From: Rutpela maculata
Lineage: Eukaryota; Arthropoda; Insecta; Coleoptera; Cerambycidae
Reading direction: 5' to 3'
Length of the DNA: 64,000 bases
NCBI GenBank assembly: GCA_936432065.2
Contig: OW386286.2
Location: 279,168,088 to 279,232,087 of the forward strand
Shown: in pieces, positions 35,467 to 48,356 of the stretch
Numbering within the stretch: position 1 is the stretch's first letter
How the letters are laid out: every line of letters starts with the position of its first letter
The notes under the pieces: generated by a model
Databases searched by the model: none
What the model saw: only the letters and a program-made list of their open reading frames with translations
What the model was told of the DNA's origin: nothing
Position numbers and translations under genes: made by a program

Positions 35467-38400
35467 ATGGCAGATTCAGCAAAGGTACGTACGAAAAAAA
35501 TAATTTAAGTATGCCATGATTTGTTTTCGGTCGACGTTCATTTCCGTGCAAACCATGTTCTTCGATGACAGGAAATGTCGCGTTATATACTACTAAAATT
35601 AACAAGTATGAGTGAATTTTCCGTTCCTAGCGCCTATCAATTACATTTAAAGAAGGTTTTGATCTGTATTTCCGTTTTTGTGACATTCTTCAAAGGATTT
35701 TTTTATAGGTCCAAGAATACAAGGATGAACTGAAACAACAAGCAGAACAGTTGGTTCTGAAAGGTTTTCCTGAAACTATTGTAAAATTAAATACCATTTT
35801 AGAAACCTCTCAATTTAAGAACAGAAGGTTCTCTGACGTGCACCAAGAATTGAACATTCCAGTGCCAGACCCCATTGTACTAAATAGTCATTCTGACTTG
35901 CCCCCTGCGAAAAAAACCAAATTTGACAACAGCATATCTTCTCAAGATGGCACTAAAGTTATGATCTTACCCACCGGATCAGTCCAGACAAATAAGCATC
36001 TCATCGATTTAGTGGAAAATGTGAAACCTCACATTAGGAAGCTTGTCGAGGACTCTAATTTGGTAATTATTTTTTAAGTTTATCATTAGAATTTTTTTTA
36101 ATATATTTTGTGCATGTAAATGTTTCTATTCTTGAATTTAGTATATATATATGTGTGTAAGTGTTCTTAGAACAAGTAAGTATATCTTAGTTCAAACCAG
36201 TGGCGGCTGGTGAAATTTCAATATTTTTTTTCTCGTCTTTGGCGCATGGGACCCATACGAAATATGGGAATTAACATGTAGAGAAGCACTTCTCTGAAAT
36301 TTTTAAAAAGCAGTTTGCGAAAAAATTTTTAAAAATTCGGTTGCCCTCCCTGGCCCTAGGGACTCCCATTTAATTTATTCTTTTTTTGTCATATACGTTT
36401 GATTTTAACACTTTCGGCTAACTTGACTTCCTACCGTGCCTCAGATGTATTGTATCATTTTTACCTTTCTGGCTGCGCCTCCTGACGGCTCACACTTTCT
36501 AGCGATCTTGCTTTATTCATTCTAAACATAAAATGTGTACACACAAAAAAATTGAACCTTGTAACGATGATATAATTTCACTGATTCTTAAACAGTGTTT
36601 GTGGCGCACCTGTCAGGACGTGCCCAGAAGTCGATTTTATGAATAGTTTTCCATTAAACCATAAAAATATCTCAAAGTTCTGACCTGAACATTGTGGTAA
36701 ATTTAAATTCGAGTGTACAAGAAAACTGACTGATTTTAAGAGAGAAATTGCATTTTAGAAAATAAATTTATCTTATGAATTCACAATTAGCTAAATTCTT
36801 TAGTTAAATGCTTTGTTGTGACAGTTATTTAGATAGCACTTTTATATTTAATTACAGATGAAAATGTGGATATCCTTTATGATCCCCAAAATTGAGGATG
36901 GTAATAACTTTGGTGTATCGATTCAAGAAGATACGCTAGCTGAAGTTCAATCGGTAGAATCAGAGGCTGCTGCTTTCTTTGACCAAATATCTCGATATTT
37001 TATATCAAGAGGTAAGTAAGATAGTTATTTTTTTAGATCAATTTTATTGCATTATTTTTAATTCTAATATTCGGTACATTTGAGGTTGAGGTATATTTTT
37101 GCAAAAATTATAAGATATAGACCAGACGCCAGGTATTTTGCAGTAGAAAAAATTCAGACAAGAAATTTCTTTGTCAGTTAATTCATTTGATTGTCAGTAA
37201 GAAATACTTTATTTATCTCACTCGAACGAGGTCCGCCCCCCCTTAGTGGGAGAAAGGCACAAATATATGGTTTTTCGTAAGTCCAACTTTTCTGTTGAAT
37301 TTACCACAAAAATAGCTATGTACAAAATTAAAGTTTATAAAATTCTCTACAAAATAAGGTATACGCAATTTTATCTCCAGATGCATATTTCTACCAGTAA
37401 CTAACGTCAAAAGTTGAGCTAAGCGAAGAAGCCTTCAAATTCTCTAAGTATTTACTACGTAACGGCCCTATCGCAGCTGATATAACTGTGAGTCTGTTGA
37501 TTTTCATTATAATTAGAATATGTTGGTAGATATTCATGTACCTGCCTGTGATAGTAATAGTAAACACCTGCCTTTATAATAATAGAAGTGGAGGGGGAAT
37601 CCCCATCAATCTCTCTTGGTAGATGCATTGCTTTAAAGCAGTTTTTTGTGACTGAAAATAGTCTTGCTTGTGGTAACTATTTCTATCTCTTTCTATTTTC
37701 ATATGCTACCTCTCGTAACAGAGTTTTTGGCGAAAATAAAATAGTATGTTAACTAGCAAAAATGTTTTCAGAACATCGATAAATACAGGAAGACCGTAAT
37801 AAGTTGGAAATGGAGTAGTAAGTTATTTGACCTAAAATAGTGACGTCACATTGTAGATCAAATAACATAATACTAGTCGTAACAACTACAACTACCACTC
37901 ATAAAGCTGCAAAAAGCAATTAGCATTGCCTAATTGGGTTGTTGCACTAAGTTAAAATTTGAGGAGAATCTATGTTAAACAATAACAATTATTCATAAAA
38001 AATCATTAGAAACATGTAGAAGTTGAAAAGAAAGAAAATATTATAATATTAATTACAAAAATACATGCATTTAAAACGGATATGACATAATAACGGCAGT
38101 CTGTAGAGAAGTTAGTTATAAAACGACGAGAAACGGGTATACTAATTTAGAAACTCGCTGATAGCGACGGAGAAAAAAGACAATCACGACAGTTTAATCT
38201 GACATTATATTTAACGTCAAATTCAACTGACGCTCATAGGTTACAATTCGGTATAGTTTAACAACATCTTGTTATGGATAAATATAAGTACAGATAGTGT
38301 TTTCTGCCGTACTGTGTAAATAATACCACCAATTCACCAGAAAAACTGTTGTGTTCCAATAATAAACGCTGAACGTAATAATGAATGATTCAAAGCCACC

Positions 38401-41400
38401 AGAGAAGGACCAAGTCTTCTTATTGTGGAGACCATTTCAATGTCAAGTAAAGTAACAAATTGCAATGTATTCTAAGCGTTTTATTTGTGGTAAGTTGTAT
38501 CTTAATGTAGGAATTTGATTTTTAATATGGGTTTATGTTGTGGGAAAAACGGCCGCATTACAAGACTTGTGTGGCGTTCTAGCTGTTACAAATTTAAATT
38601 ACCCGCCAAACTGGTGGATAAAACAGGGTGTATTACTGTATTTTTAACGGCTCTAGATTAGAATGTTATTAATGCTTTGACTTCCTAGAAGGAGGGAAAG
38701 GGCTTTAATCTGCTTTTATGTATTTTATCTAGTTTGTATTGGAATAGAGTGCAGTTGTTTTTGTTAGCAATTGATTATTTATGAAGCTCCCTAGACGTCC
38801 CCTAATACTAAGATGATCAATAATATAAGAAAGAAAATTTAAAAACTCGCCGTTGAAAAAATATATGAAACAAACTGTGAAAGTCGTCTAAAGTCGGTGA
38901 ACACAATCAGTCGGAAATGGCTACGAATGCGTTGGATTGTAGTTATAAATGCCCTTTAAATTATGTGTATTATAAATACATATTGTTTATTGCTTAGATA
39001 GTTACTAGCATAAAGTACTTACCTATTAATTATTTTTTGTTATAATACAAACCTTTCTTGATATCTTCGTAAGTCTCATTCTGACTCTTCTTAGAAGTGA
39101 GTATCAATGGATAATAAATAATTTCTTTAGTAGATAAACTTATTTTGTTGTTTTCAGTTAGATACGCATGTATATAGTTAATAGGAAATAAAACAATGAA
39201 AATGAAATATTTAATAAAATACAAAGTATAGTTAACAAATTCATCTAAATTAAATAATAAAATACATATTAGACATGTTATGTAATATTAATAAGATAAG
39301 ATAAAGGAAGTTCTTGCAGAAATTACAATAGTTTGTACTGTCTATAGCAGCTGTAACGTAAGTACCTTGCAGCTTTTGCACTTCCAACCATTGCAATGTC
39401 AAAACGATCGTCTCTTTTTAAAAATTCGCTGACCATGAATATATCTAGAATGTCAGAATTAGCTTTTACAGATATACTGCCTTAGTCGTTTTGTAAAAAA
39501 ATATTAACAATAACTGCAAACATCAATCACTGCTAGCAAAACGTCAAATTTACTTTTGACATATGAGGTTATTTTCTTTCTTTTCAGCAATGTCAACTTA
39601 TTCGTCTTCATCTGTTCTGCTTATAAGTTCACATCTAACTGCCGTTATGATGTCACTACCGTTTTCGCGGCACATTCAAATAGTCGAAGTTTAACAATTT
39701 TTTAAAATATGTTGCGCTAAGAATTTTTCTTCCAAATTAAATATATAACTAAATTAAGTCCTCCACTACCATATTTCACCATTTTCGAAAATTCGTCAAC
39801 AACCCAATTCTTGTGAATGATAAAATCACTATTAGGAATTTTTAAAGGTAGACATAAGCGAACCTTAGTAAAAAATAAATTCAGACGAGTGGCGGTGAGT
39901 TCATCTATATTATCACTCTAGATTTATTAGCAAAATGTATTAATATGAACGTCAAATTTTAGCAAGTGTTGAAAATATGTTTTTTTTGGCCATGTCAATA
40001 AAATGTGAAAATTTGTGGGGGTAAATAGAGTAAGAAATAGATACCAAGTATATTGAGAAGAAATAAAGATAAAAGATGGAGGCGACTTTTCAATTTGAAT
40101 TTTTTTTTCAAGGATTACCAGTTCTCTAGAAAACTAATATCGCGGATGAACGATGCAGAAAATGGTATAAGTTAGTTTCTTTGTCTCTTATCGGAATCCT
40201 GTTGAATTTCATTATTAACAGCCTTGTAGTTTAGTTGTGGGCAATCATTTAACAAAACTCACAATAAACTCACTAGCTCCGACTTAAGGCTAGGATTTTG
40301 CGGAGTGAGAAGGAAATATGCGTTTATTGTCGATTTATTGTAAATATTTAAAAAACTACACATAGTATAATCTTAAAACTGCTTTAAATACTTGCTATTG
40401 TTCTAACGAATACAACTATATATATATTTTTTATTATAAATTTCTGTTATATTTAAATATCGTAGTTTGTCAATGAAAATAGTCCCTAATTTCATTGTTA
40501 AAGTATGGCACTTGACTATATACAAAATTAATGATAAAAACTATATATGGTTGTATTCCTTAGAGTAATGGGAAGTGTCTGAAACTATTTTAAAGATTCT
40601 ACCATTTATAATTTTTTAAATATTTATAATAAACCGAAAATAAACGCATATTTCCCTCTCACTCTGCAAAATCCTAGCCTTAAGTCTATCTGCAAAACTA
40701 GTTTTCCTGCAAATATATATCAAATAATTGATTTATTATGATAATAAGATTAAGATAAATTATAATTAGTCTACTGTTGTTGCATATTATTATTAATAAT
40801 GTTTAATTGTTACAAGCAATTTCTTAACAAAAATTTATTTTTATCTGACTTCATAAAATTTTAAAAAAGGAGGAGGTTCTCAATTCGGCCCATTTTTTAT
40901 AACTATATTTTTTGTGCCTTACCCTCCTAAAGACTTATAAATTAAGGATTTCTTAATGGCAACCAACCTATTGAACCAATTTAAGATACTTCTCGTTTGA
41001 ATTATATCTGAATTTGTGTGATTTGGGGACTGGTCTACTAACTGAAACAGGAGGATAATAATCAATGACCCTCTTAAGCCTAGATCTAGATTTGTCTGTG
41101 TAATTGAAAATAATTTTTACGAAGGCTTATTAAATCAATGTCACCCAATGACATATGCCTGTTGACACTATTGAGAGTTCAATTCATCACTATCCTCCTT
41201 TCCTGGTTAAGGTATAGTTATAGTTAAAATATTTTCTATATTACTTTGGTAACTGTTTTGCTTTAGTTCATATATCTGTATACACATAACGAAAATGAAC
41301 ATCTTTATAGTAACATAGATAATTGAAAAACAAGGTGTAAAGTGCCGCTTCATAGTGATAATGAGAGAATCTGAACTGTTTTAATGCTGATAATGAACCG

Positions 41401-43874
41401 TTTGGCAATTAACTGATAGGTTAAGTACTCATAGACAAATATCCGGGAGGAGGGGGTGTCTGAGAACACACTCATATTGGACGTGACATCATCTAACAGC
41501 ATATCTCTGTGAGTGCATTGATTCGGACATATAATTCGTGCAGTTTGCAGTTATTTCCTAAAATTATTTAGTTGTATTCGGTCTGTGATATTAAATTATA
41601 GGGTACCTTATTTAAAAGGGTTTAAATTGTTTAAAATGTGACTGAAAAAGGTCATTTCAAAGGTCAATCGAATGATTTATGCCGTACGCCTGCCGGGTGT
41701 ATGCCATATGCTACTGCGTCACAAAAATATTCATAAATATAAAACTATAAATAAGTCCTAAATGAAATTTTTTTCTTCAAAAAATTCTCCTGTATCTTGG
41801 CTTCAATTGCTTTGCTGCATGTATATGAAAATTTGCATAAATAAAAAAGTTTGTTGCTTAGTCAAAATATGAGTACATTCTTAACGAAGTAATAATAATC
41901 CAGTTGAATTAGATATAATAAAAAATTTTGCGTCTAGTGGATTTTTTCGTGGAAGTTGTTTAAGAGGGCATAATAAGCAAGCACAGAAAACTACACCATG
42001 TGCGTCCCCTATTTTTAGGAGTTGAAACTTTGAAATTGTACTTATGTGCCCATATCTTTTTCCCTATTTCCCGTAGGGCTCTTTATTAAGTTACACTTTT
42101 TGAATATTAATCCTCTACATAATAAATATATTACACATTTGCCGTAGGATAAACGGTTTTGGCTGTACGAGGCCGGAAAAGTCGCGCTGTCCGAATTTGG
42201 GGGTCTTTTGTACAGGACAAACGGCTATTATTTCCAATCTATAATACTACACATACTAATGCCCTTATGGAGGGACGATGATTTGTGAAAAAACTTTCAT
42301 CGAATACCGCGTGGTTTCCATGATACGGGATATTGAAATTTTGAAAACATTTAAAAAATGAAAGTGAACCTACTTTTTTTCACTCATTCGCTTTTTTTTA
42401 TGTATGTACGACCCTAATATAAGAAAATTTACGTTGGTTTCATTTTAATACATTCATTGGTTTAGGAGCTAGACAGCAAAATATGCCAAAAATGACTATT
42501 TTGGTATTGTTGCATTAAAAAAACCAAAACCAGTATAATTCTGGTAAATGTTTTTGTTTATCCTAAAAGTCCAATTCATTGCACATAGAAGATGTGTTTT
42601 TGTATTTAAATAGAATCAACACTTATTGTGTAAGAACGATTTATGTCGTGTTCTCCAGTCTCATTTTTCACAATTCTTTTTTCTTGCAGCTTTAAGTTCA
42701 TAGTAGGGCAGAAAGCAATATACACGTGGACATGGCACATAATAGGGTGTTAAAATGAACCTCTTGTTAAAATGCGATAGGACGTACCGTTTTCGAGTAA
42801 AACGCACTTGTTTGCAAAATATTGCTTCAGATCACACTTTTCATCGACTGACTAGTAAATAGTCACCGTTGACTAAGAAAAAATACAACTATGTGTCGCT
42901 TCTTGCCTTTTCTATTTATGAGGGACATTGCTAAAGAAAAAATGAAGGGACTCGGACGGAATATAAACATATTTAAGGGTTCACGCTTGTCTCAAATCAT
43001 CATTGCAACTTATTTTGTGTCTATAATAAAATCCACACTAATTTTACCTTCGTCGAGAAACAGCTATGTCCATTTCATCGAAAAATGATTTAAAAAACAA
43101 ACTCCTGAGAAAGAAAACACCAAAATGTAGAAAAAGCAAGAAGCGACACAGTTGTATTTTTTCGTAGTCAGCGGTGAGTATTTGCTAGTCAGTCAATGAA
43201 AAGTGTGATCTGAAGCAATGTTTCGCAAACAAGTGTGTTTTACCCAAAAACGGTACGTCCTATCGCATTTTGACACCCTATTATGTACCCTGTCCACGTG
43301 TATATTGCTTTCTGCCCTACTATGAACCATAAGGCCGCAAAAAAAAATTATGAAAAAGGAGACTGGAGAACAGATGACATAAATCGTTATTACACAAGAA
43401 GTGTTGATCCTATTTAAATACAAAAATATATTTTCTGTGCGCAATGAATTGGACTTTAGGATAAACAAAGACATTTACCAGAATTATACTGGTTTTGATT
43501 TTTTTTAATGCAACAATACCAAAATAGCCATTTTAGGCATATTTTGCTGTCTAGCTCCTAAACCAATGAATGTATTAAAATGAAACCAACGTAAATTTTC
43601 TTATCTTAGGCTTGTATATGCATGAATAAAAATGAGGGAAAATTTTTTTTTTTAAAATGGGGTTTTCAAAATATCAACATCCCGTATCATGGAAACCGCA
43701 CGGTATTCGATGAAAGTTTTTCCACAAATCATCATTCCTCCATAAGGGCATTAGTATGTGTAGTATTATAAATTGGAAATAATAGCCGTTTGTCCTGTAC
43801 AGAAGACCCCCAAATTCAGAGCGAAACCTTTCTGGCCTCGTACAGCCAAAACTGTTTGTCCTACGGCAAATGTG

Positions 43875-43941
<67 letters not shown>

Positions 43942-45039
43942 GTAGAGGAGGGATGAATCTTCAAAAAGTGTAACTTGATAAAGAGCTCTGTGGGCAATAA
44001 GGAAAAAAATATGGGCACATAAGTAAAGTTTCAAAGTTTCAACCCCTAAAAATAGTGTAGTTTTTTGTTCTTGCTTATTATGCCCTCTTGAACAACTTCC
44101 ACAAAAAAAAGTCCACTGGACGCAAAATTTTTTATTATGTCTAATTCAACTGGATTATAAGTTCATCAGATCATTCAGTTTATGTAAATAAAATAATAAA
44201 CAACAATCAATAGAAACAAAAAGACCATTGGAAGTGCTTGTTTGTGTATTTGATATAAAAAAAAATCAGATCAATAGCTCGATTAGATTTGCAGATATGG
44301 CGGTGTAAATGTTAAAAAACACGATTTTTATAATCAAGCAACTTCTCAAGTTTTTTCAAAACTATCTGTACCAAAAATATCTGTACCACAAAAAAAATAT
44401 CGTAAATAGCCATTTCTTATATAGAATTGTTCCCTTTATAAAAACTATAAGGTCCGGTCTGGTTCTACGCTGATTTTTTTTCTTGAGAACAGAGAGATTT
44501 TTATGGTCTATTTTGCTCCACTATCAAGATATTACAAGGGCAACGTCCACAAATGGAATTAATTTAAAATGTATGCTAGCCCTGTGGCGTCTCTTGTTAC
44601 AAGACGTCATGCATTGTTTGCCCACCTAACGGATTTATTCAAGCTTTAATGTTGAATACCGTTTGTAAAAGAAAAAATCCTTTACACGCTATGTTTTGTA
44701 TAAGTAAAGATTCTAAAAACACTAAAATTATATTTTTTGCAAAGGGGCTATTACAGTAAGATCATCAATTTCGTTATGTGTTAATGTATTGGGGATGTAA
44801 ATTATTAATTTACTAATTCTTTTCTTGCAGGAAAATTGATTTCAAAAGTGGCGAAGTATCCCCACATAGAGGACTACAGACGGGCCGTACAAGAATTGGA
44901 TGAGAAAGAATATCTGAGCCTTTGGCTGGTAATGTCTGAAATTCGAAACAGGTACTGCGCACTCCATGACATTGTTCTTAAAAATCTTGATAAAATTAAA
45001 AAACCAAGAACTTCTAATGCCGCAGAATCCCTGTATTGA
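35467..45039 (+). CDS. PSME3: PSME3, proteasome activator PA28-gamma (REG-gamma), 4 exons
   Basis: Subunit of the nuclear heptameric 11S cap that opens the 20S proteasome for ATP- and ubiquitin-independent degradation. Exons: 35467-35484, 35709-36062, 36858-37011, 44831-45039; 244 codons plus TGA, against 254 aa in human. Phases are 0, 0 and 1, all GT-AG. Landmarks: NIPVPDP (55-61), basic nuclear-localisation-like PPAKKTK (71-77) where the vertebrate protein has its NLS, activation loop EDGNNFGVSIQ (137-147), ESEAAAFFDQISRY, KYPHIEDYRR and C-terminal ESLY. AATAAA at 45057-45062 and 45151-45156 are likely poly(A) signals. Intron 3 is 7.8 kb and loaded with elements. The gene appears intact. 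Confidence 0.96.
36198..36500. mobile_element. Solo hAT end in PSME3 intron 2
   Basis: CAGTGGCGGCTGGTG at 36198 resembles the TIR of the hAT at 26410 but the following sequence differs. No matching right end was found, so the extent is uncertain. Confidence 0.35.
37936..39805 (+). mobile_element. E-family TIR element, copy 2 (complete, 1870 bp) in PSME3 intron 3
   Basis: Starts GGGTTGTTGCACTAAG and ends GTCAACAACCC, with AATT on both sides (37932-37935, 39806-39809). A THAP-like relic begins at ATG 38274, with the same stops as E1. There is no transposase. The TIR resembles PIF/Harbinger ends but the 4-bp AATT does not fit TWA, so I leave it unclassified. Confidence 0.75.
40288..40679. mobile_element. 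Palindromic MITE with TTAA duplication, 392 bp
   Basis: GGCTAGGATTTTGC and GCAAAATCCTAGCC ends with longer arms (GAAATATGCGTTTATT and complement), flanked by TTAA (40284-40287, 40680-40683). TTAA duplications suit piggyBac or Kolobok derivatives. Confidence 0.8.
41895..44158. repeat. 2.26-kb giant palindrome in PSME3 intron 3
   Basis: The left arm 41895-42905 is inverted at 43135-44158. Matched landmarks: AATCCAGTTGAATTAGA (41897) with its complement at 44140-44156; CGTATAGGAT-like and ATTTGCCGTAGGA (about 42137) with its complement at 43862; CAGAAAGCAATATACACGTG (about 42710) with its complement at 43300; and GTGTCGCTTCTTGC (42894) with its complement near 43138. The loop is about 230 bp. 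The right arm gained a long (AT)n tract. No target duplication or coding sequence was found. Confidence 0.85.
43877..43938. repeat. (AT)n microsatellite, 62 bp
   Basis: An uninterrupted AT repeat within the right palindrome arm; the left arm has only AATAAATATATTA at the same place. Confidence 0.95.
44159..44830. other. End of PSME3 intron 3
   Basis: No element borders were recognised. It ends in a polypyrimidine tract and CTTGCAG acceptor at 44824-44830. Confidence 0.5.
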
Positions 45040-45329
45040 TTAGATTAGAATGAATGAATAAATCAAATAATATTGGAGTATTTTATTTTTCAGTTTGTTT
45101 GAATCTTGTACGTACGTGACTGTCTTAAAAGTTTTATAAAGTATTTTCTTAATAAATTAATTGACAATTCTATCCAGGTTTATTTAATGCTGAAATTATT
45201 GCTTGGGGGCTAACCAGCACCTAAAAGGAAGGTTAAAAAGGGATTTCCAAGTTAATAAAAGGATTTTGTTTCTGTTATTAGAATTCTGTTGTTAACGAAT
45301 TTTTAAAAATGGTGAAATGTGGTAGTTTA

Positions 45330-46033
45330 GGGGCTGTCCATAAATGATGTCATGCTTTTGGGGGGGGGTCTGAAAGTTGTGACACTTTGTGACAGGAGGG
45401 GGGGTGGCTCAAGCAATTGTGATGTCACAATAGGCCAGTCCAACACGCTGTCATTTTGCTTTGTTTGTACTACAGCAGCCATCTTTTGTTGGTAAGTTAG
45501 GGTTTTTGACAGGCCTAAAGGGCACCATACACGTTCAGTAATCTCATTACCTGAATTTTCGCGTTTTTTCAATCATACTTAATTCAATAATTATAGCTAG
45601 ATATGCTTTTTTCTTAAATAATGGACATGTAAGGTGTGAAAAATAATGACAGGGAATGACGGGGAAATTTTTAGTAATGATGTTTGTGTAATGATCTGCT
45701 GGAATGACATTATTGCTGAACGTGTATGGTGCCCTTTAGGCCTGAGAAAAACCCTAACTTACCAACAAAAGAAGGCTGCTGTAGTACAAACAAAGCAAGC
45801 AAAGTGACAGCGTGTTGGACTGGCCTATACAAGAAAATCTGAGAAAGAATTTTTCCTTGCAAAATATGTATCATAGTTCAAAATTTATAATTTTTATTAA
45901 TTTACATAAAAGTTATAGTGGGACGTGACAGACAGGGGGTGGGGGGGATCGGACGAGCGTGACAATGTGTGACACAGGGGGGGGGGGGGCAAAAATTGGC
46001 AAAAATAGCGTGACATCATTTATGGACGTCCCC
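45330..46033. mobile_element. G-family Harbinger-like MITE, copy 1, with nested H1
   Basis: Ends are GGGGCTGTCCATAAATGATG and CATCATTTATGGACGTCCCC, flanked by TTA (45327-45329, 46034-46036). G-run segments with GTGACAnnnTGTGAC motifs lie inside both ends. The H element at 45433-45825 is inserted inside. Confidence 0.8.
45433..45825. mobile_element. H-family palindromic MITE, copy 1
   Basis: Arms GGCCAGTCCAACACGCTGTC...CAGCAGCCATCTTTTGTTGG with the complement at the right end, TA on both sides. The arms extend inward through GGGCACCATACACGTTCAG. A near-identical copy is at 58934-59310. Confidence 0.85.
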
Positions 46034-46074
46034 TTAGGCGTTAAATTTGTTGTACATTTAATTTAAAAAAAAAA

Positions 46075-46562
46075 ATTTGAAGCACAACATATTTTAAAAA
46101 ATTATCAAACCTCGACTATCTGAATGTGCCGCAAAAACGTCAGAGATGCCATAAGGGTAATTACTTCTAAACTTATATACAGGATGAACAAGTTGACAAC
46201 AGAAAAGATAACTTCGTCTGTTCAATGTTAAGTTGTTTGGCTAGCAGTGTTTGATGCAAGGAGAATAGAGAGAGGAGTAAGCATGCTGTGCCTAACTACG
46301 TCCGTAAAAGTAAAAGAAAGTAAGACCCACGTTCACTTTTATGGGCATGGTTAAAGTACAGTGCTTACTCTTTTTTTCACTTATGTTTTTATGATTAACT
46401 TCTCTGCAGACTGCTGTTGTGATGGCATCGGCATTTGAAATGAATGTTTTATTAATTGACATAATATAAGATATTATTTGCAACTTTTATGTTTCTAACA
46501 ATTTTTTTAAGAAAAAAGATGTTACTGTTTGACATACATTCTACTAAAATGTTGACTTAGGA
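46075..46562 (-). mobile_element. E-family fragment, copy 3, internally deleted
   Basis: The minus strand matches E2: left-end region (CTAAGT...AACAGTAAC), the CAGTCTGCAGAGAAGTTA landmark, then jumps to the right part (TTGCGGCACATTCAGATAGT...). About 1.3 kb of the E interior is missing. Inverted relative to E1 and E2. Confidence 0.6.
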
Positions 46563-46845
46563 TCGATTTATTAATGCAAGGTCAAAGAACAATGTTAAAA
46601 AAATGCCGTTTTTTGCCCCCAGAGACCAACCTAAAAAAACCCATTAAATTCTATAGATTTTGAGCCACTGAACTCGGTTATTCTATTTAAATAGGTATGT
46701 TAAAAACTTCGGGAACATTATAAAAGTTTAAACTTCTAGTTAAAAAAAAAAAATTTTTTTTTTGAGTCAGACATTTTTTTAAAGTATATTTATGAAAACC
46801 TAATTTCCGTCTTTAAGTTTTTCAGATCAGTAGAATCAAATCTAA

Positions 46846-47438
46846 GGAGCCATCCATAAAAATGACGTCACGCTCCAGGGGGGGGGGTTCGTAATTACGT
46901 GACTGAGTGTGATAAGGGAGGCGGTCTGACTCAGGTGACGTAATGAATGGGGAATGAATCAAGAAAAGAAAAATATTGTTTTTTTTTTTTGATTTTTAGT
47001 AGTAGTAAAAATTTTTTTGTATGTTTACTAGCACCCCCCCATGAGGCGGTAAATTTTTTTTTGTATTTTTAGTAGCACCCCCCCCCATGAGGCGGAAAAA
47101 TTTTCTTTTGGATTTCTACTAGCACCTCCCCTATGAGGCGGTAAAAAATTTTTTTGGACTTTTACTAGCACCTCCCCTATGAGGCGGTAAAAATTTTTTT
47201 TGGATTTTTACTAGCACCCCCTCATGAGGCGGAAATTTTTATTTTTTTTTTAAATTTTACTAGCACCCTCCCCCCATGAGGCGAAAGATATCGTGAATAA
47301 TACATAACGGAATCGAAAAAAACATAAGCGTGACGTAATTTTTTTGGGGGGTCTAACTCCGTGTGACAAAACGTGACAATGGGGGGGAGGGGGTCTAAAA
47401 TCTCAAAAATTGGCTTGACGTCATTTATGGATGGCCCC
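46846..47438. mobile_element. G-family Harbinger-like MITE, copy 2, with internal minisatellite
   Basis: Ends GGAGCCATCCATAAA and TTTATGGATGGCCCC, flanked by TAA (46843-46845, 47439-47441). At 46990-47290 about six ~50-bp units contain TTTACTAGCAC, a C run, ATGAGGCGG and a T run. Confidence 0.8.
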
Positions 47439-47744
47439 TAAAGTCAAATTGACGATTTTGACACTTGGCATCAGCTGTTAACTGGCAGTCCAATCATCAT
47501 TAAGTATTAAAAAAAATGGAAACAATCTTGTAGATTCATGACATTTGGCAGCTGTCAACAGCCCCCCTGCATTAAATCATGGGCCCCGGTACTAAATTCA
47601 CTGGCGGGCCCCCACGCCTAATAATTGATGAGCGGGAAAAATTTTTTTGTTAAAATCTCTGGCGGGCCCCCGCGCTTAATAATTGACGAGCGGGGGGGAG
47701 AAATTTGGAAAAAAAATCCAAATTTTCCACCCGGGTGGGAGTAC
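47439..47744. other. Short repeat segment
   Basis: Contains two copies of a ~55-bp unit with CTGGCGGGCCCCC and TAATAATTGA (47600-47700). No gene. Confidence 0.5.
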
Positions 47745-48355
47745 TCTATTTTAAAGTTGGATCTAGCACAATTCCTAGAAATTTTACTTTCTTTGGTTTA
47801 TTTATTTCTTGTTGCCTTAAGGTAAATATCATTTTTTCAGTCTTGTCTTCGTTTAGTTTTAAGGAATTTGCTATAAACTACTGAGAGGCTAGGTTTTGAG
47901 AGATTTCCATATTGTGTGTAAGAATTTCATAATTTCTATTGACATCTATTATAGTTGTGTCATCAGCAAATAACACAAAATTACTACCCAGCCCAGCTGA
48001 CGGTAGATCATTAATATAAATTAAGAACAGGATTGGACCGAGTAGTGAACCCTGTGGTACACCGTGATCAATCTCATCAAGTTTAGAATATTCGTTTTTA
48101 AAAAAAGTTTTTTGGTATTGGTCAGTGAGGTAACTATTTATTAGACAGATACTATCGTGTAGAAAACCATAATATGTCAGCTTGTCAATTAACGTCTTGT
48201 GAGAGACACAGTCAAAGGCCTTGCTCAAGTCATAAAATGCTGCTCCAACAAATTCCCCTGATTCAAAGCCTTCGACTATGGCTCCCACCAAGTCATTCAA
48301 AGCATAGGATGTCGATTTGCCTTGTTGGAATTTACTTGTATTGAAACTAAAAAAA
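47745..48355 (-). pseudogene. LINE reverse transcriptase fragment
   Basis: Minus-strand reading: FQQGKSTSYALNDLVGAI, AAFYDLSKAFDCVSHKTLID, GVPQGSLLGPILFLIYINDL, catalytic FADDT, then one stop near 47880 and KFLGIVLDPTL. It covers RT fingers, palm and start of thumb. Jockey/CR1-like by motif. Both ends are truncated. Confidence 0.85.
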
Positions 48356-48356
48356 T

